NCBI GenBank assembly: GCA_003551325.1
Contig: PUMK01000190.1
Location: forward strand, 1 to 5,972
DNA: 5,972 nt
Source of the DNA: Candidatus Acetothermia bacterium
GTDB taxonomy: Bacteria > Bipolaricaulota > Bipolaricaulia > Bipolaricaulales > Bipolaricaulaceae
Direction: 5' to 3'
The notes below the pieces were generated by a model. The model did not search any database, had not been told where the DNA came from, and worked only from the letters and a program-made list of their open reading frames with translations. Positions 1 through 4,288 of this stretch are shown here, one piece after another. Position numbers and translations under genes: made by a program. How positions within the stretch are numbered: the first letter of the stretch is position 1; each line of letters starts with the position of its first letter.

Positions 1-816
1 AGGATACCTGTTGAGGGCTCCGGTGAGTGGAACATAGGCCCCGAGCGCTCGGTGGGAGCACCCGATGGGCTGTGCGACACGTGTAGCGGGGCAAGGCGCG
101 ACGTTCTGTTTGGGGGATTCGATTTGGCCCTCCCGTACGGAGTGGTCCCCAGCGGCCTCAAGGTGACCCTCTGGGGGGGGCGCATCAGGGCGGAGAACCC
201 GCTAAGCGTCCAACTCGCCGTGAACGGCGCCCCACGAGGGGACCTCAGGCAGGTGTACTTCCCTGAAGGCAACTGCGCCTCTGTAGGGGCACGCTCTCTG
301 GGGGGGGAAACCGACACATGGGGCATCGAGCTGACCGACACGGTGATCGCCTCGGATCTCGAAGTCCGCGTCAACTCGGGAGGCGATTTTGGTTGGCGCT
401 ACATCGACGCTGTGAGGGTCGACGTCTACTTCACAAAGCCGTACTGCTATGTCCGTTTCGATGGGGAGCTCGACTTCACTCCTGGTAGCAGAGACCAAGT
501 GGAGGATCCGTCGTACGTGGGTGTCGTATCCACTGCTTCGCTTCCGTTCTCCGTCGACACCAACCTAGCGTGGTGCGACTTCACCCTGGGCTTCACGCCC
601 TTTCAGCGCGAACACCACACACTGCCCACCACGATGACCTATTCCTTCGGAGACCAAAGGAACGTCGAGCTGAGGGGTCCAGTCTATGCCGCGCCGTTGA
701 CCGCACGCCGGGGCGAACACGAGGGTTCGCTCTACCTGACGGTGGCGCGAAGCGGACACACCGATCCTGCCGGTACCTATGAGGCGACGGTGTACCTGAA
801 GTGTGTCGGTCTCTAG
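1..816 (+). CDS. Adhesin-like extracellular protein, beta-sandwich plus pilin-like domain (5' partial)
   Basis: The frame is open from base 1, so the start lies outside the window; the GTG at 52 is probably internal because upstream residues already fit the domain. At least 271 residues are present. Residues ~15-145 look like a beta-sandwich module found in secreted and phage-tail-type proteins: a GAPDG..C..C opening, a central GGETDTWG segment and a closing YIDAVRVDVYF strand. Residues ~148-271 match the small pilin-like protein encoded at 1876-2415: DQVEDPSYVG against DDVQDPNYRG, and 15 identities in the last 27 aligned positions, including the RSG..DP.GTY core. A binding-type domain followed by a pilin-like domain recalls two-domain tip adhesins such as FimH, but that role is inference. 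The gene carries two G8 runs (173-180 and 300-307). It converges on the chaperone-like gene with a 69-bp gap and no obvious terminator. The signal peptide is not visible. The gene is certain; the function is uncertain. Confidence 0.85.
   Translation, partial: RIPVEGSGEWNIGPERSVGAPDGLCDTCSGARRDVLFGGFDLALPYGVVPSGLKVTLWGGRIRAENPLSVQLAVNGAPRGDLRQVYFPEGNCASVGARSLGGETDTWGIELTDTVIASDLEVRVNSGGDFGWRYIDAVRVDVYFTKPYCYVRFDGELDFTPGSRDQVEDPSYVGVVSTASLPFSVDTNLAWCDFTLGFTPFQREHHTLPTTMTYSFGDQRNVELRGPVYAAPLTARRGEHEGSLYLTVARSGHTDPAGTYEATVYLKCVGL
173..180 (+). repeat. G8 homopolymer tract inside the adhesin-like gene
   Basis: Eight consecutive G bases encode part of the Leu-Trp-Gly-Gly-Arg segment. A gain or loss of one G would frameshift the gene. 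It is one of two G8 runs in this gene. Confidence 0.9.
300..307 (+). repeat. Second G8 homopolymer tract inside the adhesin-like gene
   Basis: Eight consecutive G bases encode the Leu-Gly-Gly-Glu segment just before the conserved TDTWG motif. The run has the same length as the tract at 173-180 and could also slip during replication. Confidence 0.9.
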
Positions 817-885
817 AGGTGTCCTTCGCCACCCTCCAGGGGCCTCATGCCCACGACATCGACGAGACTGAAGGCCACCGCGCGG

Positions 886-1731
886 CTACTCTCGGACGTT
901 GGCAATGTACTGCCCAGCCGTAAGATGGTCTCCTCCGAAGTCCACCACCCCAAGGATCAGATACTCGCCAGGGGGAATCTCAAGCCCTTCGAACGCGTGG
1001 GAGAACACGCGGCGCGCCCCCGGCAGCACAACCCGCTCGCTGGGGACCACATGCCGTGCCAGCGTTTCCCCTTCGGGATCCCGGATCTCGAAGTACACCG
1101 TACACCGCGCTACATCTTCCGATAGGTTCTGGAAGGTTGTCTCAATCAGAAGCTGACGCGTTCCGTCTTCCTCCAACACGCCCCGCACACGCATGTCCAT
1201 GACCTGGCCGGCAGGGGCCGGTGGATCCGGCTCACGCTGGAAGATAGAGAATCCGTAACTCACCTCAAGACGTGCGAGGAACCCCAGCGCTCCTTCATCA
1301 TCCGACTCTAGCGCAACCTCCTCCGTGGATTCGGGGGTAACGATGAGCGTTGCCCAACGAGGGCCATGGGCTTCAGGTGGCAATGAGATCGTGTAGCTCA
1401 CCCTACGTGTTGCGCCAGCTTCCAGCGTCATCCGCTCCGGTGTGAAGGTGATGTGATCGGCGAGACTGTTCTTCCCCAGGGATCCGGGCATCAAGGTGAT
1501 GAACGCTCCCGTCTCCCCGAGCAGAAAATCGAACACCGCCACGTTCAACGTGGTGGTCCGCTCTCCCAGATTCGTAACCTCAAAACTCCCCGAGCGACTC
1601 TCCCCCACCCCCACCTCTTCCCACACCACCATCGGGTTCAGTGAAATGGGCGGAAGCTCCACCGCCGCCGCACCGAAGACAACGCTCACCAACGCTGCTC
1701 CCGTGAGCGCCATACTGGACAGCCACCTCAT
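886..1731 (-). CDS. PapD/DUF916-like two-domain periplasmic chaperone or surface protein
   Basis: 281 residues. An N-terminal signal peptide (short MRW, hydrophobic core to about residue 20, likely cleavage after the AAA at 21-23) predicts export. Two Ig-like beta-sandwich domains follow. Domain 1 (~25-135) has the pattern of pilus chaperones and DUF916 proteins: a SGSFEVTNLGERTTTLNV strand pair, then TFTPERMTLEAGATRRVSYTI, then a strand ending in ATLIVTP. Domain 2 (~175-281) begins at MDMRVRGVLEEDG, continues through IETTFQNLSEDVARCTVYFEI, and ends with a PPGEYLILGVVDFG motif. In chaperone-usher systems such proteins cap and deliver pilin subunits; DUF916 proteins instead act at the Gram-positive surface with WxL proteins. 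The next gene upstream encodes a small secreted pilin-like protein, which favours a chaperone-subunit pair. No usher is visible. ATG at 1731 is preceded 9 nt upstream by GAGGGGAG (1741-1748). The gene is secure; the chaperone role is moderate. Confidence 0.8.
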   Translation of the reverse strand: MRWLSSMALTGAALVSVVFGAAAVELPPISLNPMVVWEEVGVGESRSGSFEVTNLGERTTTLNVAVFDFLLGETGAFITLMPGSLGKNSLADHITFTPERMTLEAGATRRVSYTISLPPEAHGPRWATLIVTPESTEEVALESDDEGALGFLARLEVSYGFSIFQREPDPPAPAGQVMDMRVRGVLEEDGTRQLLIETTFQNLSEDVARCTVYFEIRDPEGETLARHVVPSERVVLPGARRVFSHAFEGLEIPPGEYLILGVVDFGGDHLTAGQYIANVRE

Positions 1732-1740
1732 GGTGCTGCA

Positions 1741-1748
1741 CTCCCCTC
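1741..1748 (-). promoter_or_regulatory. Ribosome binding site of the chaperone-like gene
   Basis: GAGGGGAG on the minus strand, 9 nt before the ATG at 1731, supports that start, which also gives a good signal peptide. This site is not part of the riboswitch fold, so the second gene may be translated independently of the riboswitch-controlled site of the first gene. Confidence 0.6.
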
Positions 1749-1825
1749 ACGATCGTTGCATCCAAGCTGTCTCCGTTCCAAGATGGCATCTCCTTCCTAC
1801 GAGAACGATCCACCGCAGAATACCC

Positions 1826-1857
1826 GAGGGAGGCCGGTACCTGCGCCGGCCTCCCTC
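1826..1857 (-). terminator. Perfect 12-bp GC-rich hairpin between the pilin-like and chaperone-like genes
   Basis: The arms at 1826-1837 and 1846-1857 are perfect reverse complements enclosing an 8-nt loop. The hairpin begins about 18 nt after the stop codon of the pilin-like gene. No T-run follows on the minus strand, so it is not a textbook intrinsic terminator. It may act as a leaky terminator or a 3'-end stabiliser giving more pilin-like than chaperone mRNA. No clear promoter was found between the hairpin and the chaperone gene, which supports read-through. Confidence 0.65.
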
Positions 1858-1875
1858 CGGATTGCTCAGTGAAGT

Positions 1876-2415
1876 CTAGAGATCCGCAGTGACCGTGAGC
1901 TCAACGTGAGCCCGATAGGTGCCTGATGGATCGCTCAAACCGCTTCGCGTGACTCTGAGACGAAGAGTGCCCGAGTAGTCACCCGGCTCGAACTGACCAA
2001 GCGACCCCCCTTCAGGGAGTTCATAAGAGAAGATACTTATGCCCATTTCGCCGTCCTTCCAATGGCCACCCATGGCCGTCGTCTCAAGGGTGACTGTCTC
2101 CAGGTCAACATGAGTAAAGGGGCTGCCTGATAGCGATACCCCTACAGCCGGATAATGGTTCGTTGTAAGATTCCAGCCTAGTATCTCTGTCCTGGCGTCC
2201 CCCCTATAGTTCGGGTCTTGCACGTCGTCCAAATCCTCGACGAATACCAGCTCTGTGCTGTCAACCGTAAGGACCACCCACGAACCGATGGTGAACTCGG
2301 CGTCCACCCTTCCCACGATATCGTCTTCTGTCACATCCCCATCCCAGTAACCAGCCATCGCTGTCAGGCCCATCACCAACATTGCCGCAAACGCCAGTGT
2401 TGCTACACGCTTCAT
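1876..2415 (-). CDS. Small secreted pilin-like beta protein under tandem c-di-GMP riboswitch control
   Basis: 179 residues from the ATG at 2415; a TTG codon at 2418 directly abuts it and could be used, adding one residue. A strong AAGGAGGT lies upstream, 9 nt from the ATG and 6 nt from the TTG. A clear Sec signal peptide (MKR, hydrophobic stretch, likely cleavage after AMA near residue 21) predicts export. The mature part is an all-beta domain of ~158 residues with no cysteines. It contains a DDVQDPNYRG motif and ends in a RSGLSDPSGTYRAHVEL segment. Both motifs recur in the C-terminal domain of the gene at 1-816, so the two proteins are homologous. The fold pattern, with a final strand ending in GTYRAHVELTV, loosely resembles spore-coat-U/archaic pilin subunits, but no family can be named with certainty. 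The chaperone-like gene follows 144 bp downstream on the same strand. Expression is probably controlled by the leader described at 2425-2776. A structural surface role is inferred. Confidence 0.85.
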   Translation of the reverse strand: MKRVATLAFAAMLVMGLTAMAGYWDGDVTEDDIVGRVDAEFTIGSWVVLTVDSTELVFVEDLDDVQDPNYRGDARTEILGWNLTTNHYPAVGVSLSGSPFTHVDLETVTLETTAMGGHWKDGEMGISIFSYELPEGGSLGQFEPGDYSGTLRLRVTRSGLSDPSGTYRAHVELTVTADL

Positions 2416-2424
2416 CAAGAACCG

Positions 2425-2432
2425 ACCTCCTT
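2425..2432 (-). promoter_or_regulatory. Shine-Dalgarno of the pilin-like gene, target of sequestration
   Basis: AAGGAGGT on the minus strand, 9 nt before the ATG at 2415, is close to the perfect anti-16S complement. Its complement, ACCTCC, lies at 2465-2470 within the same leader, so this site can be hidden in a hairpin. Confidence 0.85.
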
Positions 2433-2470
2433 ACAAGGGTTTGTAGGTTTTGCCCTTCTCTGTAGGAGGT
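2425..2470 (-). promoter_or_regulatory. Translational expression platform: SD-sequestering hairpin
   Basis: On the minus strand ACCTCCTAC (2470-2462) can pair with GTAAGGAGGT (2434-2425), with one bulged A. An inner stem AAGGG/CCCTT (2457-2453 with 2439-2435) extends it. This buries the whole Shine-Dalgarno. The 5' arm shares bases 2466-2470 with the 3' strand of the closing stem P1 of the second aptamer (2466-2474), so the two structures cannot coexist. Ligand-bound aptamer should free the Shine-Dalgarno, giving an ON switch. No U-run follows, so the platform looks translational rather than terminating. A short alternative hairpin, TACAA/TTGTA (2445-2441 with 2436-2432), could form in the ON state and touches only the first base of the Shine-Dalgarno. 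Confidence 0.7.
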
Positions 2471-2548
2471 TTCGGTAGCCCAGCCACCCTTCAACGGGTC
2501 TGTGACTTTGCGTCCCCGCCTTCCAGCGGGTTTGCCCTTTCGACCCTC
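2466..2548 (-). promoter_or_regulatory. c-di-GMP-I (GEMM-I) riboswitch, second of two
   Basis: Read on the minus strand, the element has all the hallmarks of the GEMM-I aptamer. It has the conserved AAAGGGCAAACC (ending at 2529), then a stem CCCGCT/GGCGGG with a GNRA loop GGAA (2521-2524). The conserved GACGCAAAG follows (2514-2506), then an ACCC/GGGT helix, and a final GGTGGC/GCTACC hairpin running into CCG. The closing stem P1 is GAGG-G-TCG (2548-2541) with CGA-AA-CCTC (2474-2466). The GGG just before CAAACC is intact, as in c-di-GMP readers. The 3' strand of P1 overlaps the anti-Shine-Dalgarno arm, so binding should turn translation on. Outside the conserved core this copy differs clearly from the upstream aptamer. 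Confidence 0.93.
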
Positions 2549-2617
2549 GATCGCGTTCTGTTCGATCCCACCTCCCCGGAACATCGGGAAGGTTGTGTGC
2601 AGCATGGTTGACGGTTG

Positions 2618-2656
2618 TCACAAACAAACACCTCCCCGTTCATCTCGGAGGTGTTT
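2618..2656 (-). terminator. Riboswitch-controlled intrinsic terminator
   Basis: On the minus strand AAACACCTCC (2656-2647) and GGAGGTGTTT (2635-2626) form a perfect 10-bp stem with an 11-nt loop. The transcript continues as TTTGTTTGTG, a moderately U-rich tail interrupted by G. The 5' arm shares its CACCT (2653-2649) with the 3' strand of P1 of the first aptamer, so aptamer folding and terminator folding exclude each other. Ligand binding is therefore predicted to give antitermination. Confidence 0.8.
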
Positions 2657-2737
2657 CGGCAGCCAGGCTGCCTCCGCGCTTGTAGGCCCTTTGCTTTGCG
2701 CCCCCGGGTCACCCCGGGTTTGCCCTTTCGTTCACCT
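2649..2737 (-). promoter_or_regulatory. c-di-GMP-I (GEMM-I) riboswitch, first of two
   Basis: The minus strand carries a full GEMM-I aptamer. It has AAAGGGCAAACC (ending at 2717), a perfect CCCGGG/CCCGGG stem with a GNRA loop GTGA (2709-2712), then GGCGCAAAGC with the invariant GCAAAG, then GGGCCTACAAGCG. The last hairpin, GGCAG/CTGCC, runs into CCG. The closing stem P1 is AGGTG-AA-CG (2737-2729) with CG-AAA-CACCT (2658-2649). The GGG before CAAACC is intact, consistent with c-di-GMP rather than cGAMP recognition. The aptamer begins only a few bases after the predicted transcription start and feeds into the terminator at 2618-2656. Confidence 0.95.
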
Positions 2738-2747
2738 AGTTGCTAGC

Positions 2748-2776
2748 ATCATAGCACGTAGTAAGAATGTCGTCAA
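2748..2776 (-). promoter_or_regulatory. Sigma70-type promoter of the riboswitch-pilin operon
   Basis: On the minus strand, -35 TTGACG (2776-2771) and -10 TATGAT (2753-2748) are separated by exactly 17 nt. The predicted start is near 2741-2742, about five bases before the first aptamer's P1. An AT-rich stretch upstream of the -35 (about 2777-2790) could act as an UP element. Confidence 0.85.
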
Positions 2777-2820
2777 GTGTTAGAAATTACATTCGGAAAG
2801 GCTTCACATATGTAGGGCTG

Positions 2821-2842
2821 GATGCGATAACAGCATCTTATC
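2821..2842. repeat. Two interlocking inverted repeats upstream of the promoter
   Basis: GATGC (2821-2825) is inverted at 2833-2837 (GCATC), and GATAA (2826-2830) is inverted at 2838-2842 (TTATC). The site is centred about 55 bases upstream of the -35 of the riboswitch promoter, in the gap shared with the CapA-family gene. It could be an operator for either gene, but no regulator is identified. Confidence 0.35.
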
Positions 2843-3045
2843 ATACGCAACGTCTCCTCGCGTGTCTAAGTGTTCGAGAGGGTCCCCCGCTTGGTGCATG
2901 ACGCCGGGGTCTCCGCATGCGCCCCTTCCAGTTCGCTGTGTGAGGTGTTGCAAGGTTCCACGTTGGCGTCCCTCGCTCTGCCCATCTGGAGGGGTGTGCG
3001 TCGAAGGGGCTTCCGGAATCGCTCAATCGTTTTTCGAAAGCTACA
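2843..3045. other. Intergenic gap before the CapA-family gene, nothing recognised
   Basis: Short open frames on both strands here show no family motif, signal peptide or convincing ribosome site. No clear promoter for the plus-strand gene was found; TACAAT just before its start lacks a -35 partner. The left part of the gap (2748-2842) holds the minus-strand promoter and inverted repeats. Confidence 0.5.
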
Positions 3046-4239
3046 ATGGACATGATGAGACGTGGTTTTTGCTCGGGGCCGCCTGAGGGGAGCGTTGAGG
3101 ACTTCACGCTGCGGGACATCCCGCTCTACGCACGCAAACTCCTTCTTGGGCCGATCGATCCTGGGCTTCCCTCTTCGTTTCGGCGTCAGCCTCTCCCGAC
3201 AGCGGTTTCTCGATCAGATGTGGTCCGTTTGACGCTGGTCGGTGACATCATGTTCTGGCGGCGCATGCCCCGAGACGCATGTGGTCTCTACGCACGGCTT
3301 CCCCGTGCCCTCCGTGAGACCGACCTCACCCTGGCCAACCTGGAGTTCCCCGTGTCTCCGAGCAGCAGAGCGAGCGGATTCCCCCGGTACAATGGAACCA
3401 CAGCCTATTTCAAGCGGGTTGTGACACCTCTGGGGGCACGAGCGCTCAGCGTGGCCAACAACCACTGCCTCGACCAGGGGCCGCGCGGTCTCATGTCCAC
3501 CCTTGAGCTGTTGGAGGCCGAAGGGGTGACCGCATTGGGCGCCAGTACGGACGGTCAGCCTTTCCGCGTGCTCGATGCGGCCGGACGCCGGGTCGCCCTG
3601 ACAGCGTACACGTACAGCACGAATGGCCGCCCTCTACCCAAGACCCCTCGCGTCCACCGGCTGCGGCTCAATGCCTGGTCGCCCGAGGGCAGAGGGGAGG
3701 CGGAGCTTCTCGAGGTGGTCAGGGCCATGCGTGGTTCTGCGGACGTCGTTGTCCTCAGCCTGCACTGGGGGTTTGAGTACGAACGCAGTCCGCGGTCATC
3801 TCAGGTCGCCCTTGCCCACACGCTCATGGATGCTGGGGTCGACGTTATCGCCGGACACCATCCACACGTTCTCCAACCGGCTGAGAGCTACCGAGCATCC
3901 GACGGGCGAACATGCTTGTGTGCGTACTCGCTTGGGAATTGGACCACTGCGATGCTGCCGAGATACGCGCGGGTCACGGCTGCAGTTCGGGTGCACATGG
4001 CGCCCGGAATCGGGTGCGTCGCGCTCGATGCGTATCCGCTCTACTTTTCCCGCCAAGGTCCGACGTTCCGGCCGCTTGAGGGGCACCTGCCCCTCTCCCT
4101 CAGGCGCTTGGTTCCCGCAAGCCTGCGCAGGCGTAGTGTGCCACCGATTGAGCCACGAGGGGATCGTTTCCCTAACGAGCGACAGCTCGGCCACGGCCAT
4201 CTCGGTGATCACGATCGCAGAGCCGACTGCTCCCAGTAA
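3046..4239 (+). CDS. CapA-family (PGA_cap) metallophosphatase-fold protein
   Basis: 397 residues. The protein has the full motif series of the CapA/PgsA family (calcineurin-like metallophosphatase fold). These are LTLVGDIMF (residues ~62-70), LANLEFPVS (~96-104), SVANNHCLDQG (~135-145), VLSLHWGFEY (~236-245), AGVDVIAGHHPHVLQP (~263-278) and AYSLGNW (~293-299). The Asp, Asn and His residues in these motifs match the metal-binding positions of the fold. Founding members take part in poly-gamma-glutamate capsule synthesis or export, but most relatives have no proven substrate. No capB/capC-like genes are visible here, so a capsule role is not supported. No signal peptide or membrane helix is seen at the N-terminus, and the last ~45 residues are basic and low in recognisable structure. 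The start is uncertain: ATG at 3046, 3052 or 3055, with only weak ribosome-site similarity. It converges with the diguanylate cyclase gene across a 49-bp gap. Confidence 0.9.
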   Translation: MDMMRRGFCSGPPEGSVEDFTLRDIPLYARKLLLGPIDPGLPSSFRRQPLPTAVSRSDVVRLTLVGDIMFWRRMPRDACGLYARLPRALRETDLTLANLEFPVSPSSRASGFPRYNGTTAYFKRVVTPLGARALSVANNHCLDQGPRGLMSTLELLEAEGVTALGASTDGQPFRVLDAAGRRVALTAYTYSTNGRPLPKTPRVHRLRLNAWSPEGRGEAELLEVVRAMRGSADVVVLSLHWGFEYERSPRSSQVALAHTLMDAGVDVIAGHHPHVLQPAESYRASDGRTCLCAYSLGNWTTAMLPRYARVTAAVRVHMAPGIGCVALDAYPLYFSRQGPTFRPLEGHLPLSLRRLVPASLRRRSVPPIEPRGDRFPNERQLGHGHLGDHDRRADCSQ

Positions 4240-4288
4240 GTGCAGTACGTATACCCTGCTTCTGCCCCTTCCGAGCGATCCGCCTCGA

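Noticed and set aside
817..885. Bidirectional terminator between the adhesin-like and chaperone-like genes
   Set aside because: Only very short stems (GGGC/GCCC, GGTG/CACC) are present and no T-run, so a terminator cannot be supported.
1580..1813. Possible small upstream gene before the chaperone-like gene, with AAGGAG near an ATG
   Set aside because: The AAGGAG directly abuts the ATG, too close to serve it, and the frame runs into the chaperone gene with a glycine-rich shadow translation.
2261..2712. Several minus-strand open frames across the leader
   Set aside because: They cross the two riboswitch aptamers, whose conserved RNA core explains the sequence. The translations are low-complexity and basic with no recognisable domain.
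2618..2737. A riboswitch for another ligand or a T-box
   Set aside because: The AGGGCAAACC, GNRA-capped stem and GCAAAG order is specific to the GEMM-I class, and the GGG before CAAACC favours c-di-GMP over cGAMP.
2862..3086. Short plus-strand open frames in the gap before the CapA-family gene
   Set aside because: There is no ribosome site, motif or membrane segment, and composition looks like out-of-frame GC-rich DNA.
4240..4288. Shared terminator between the convergent CapA-family and cyclase genes
   Set aside because: No stem longer than about four base pairs and no T-run was found in this 49-bp gap.
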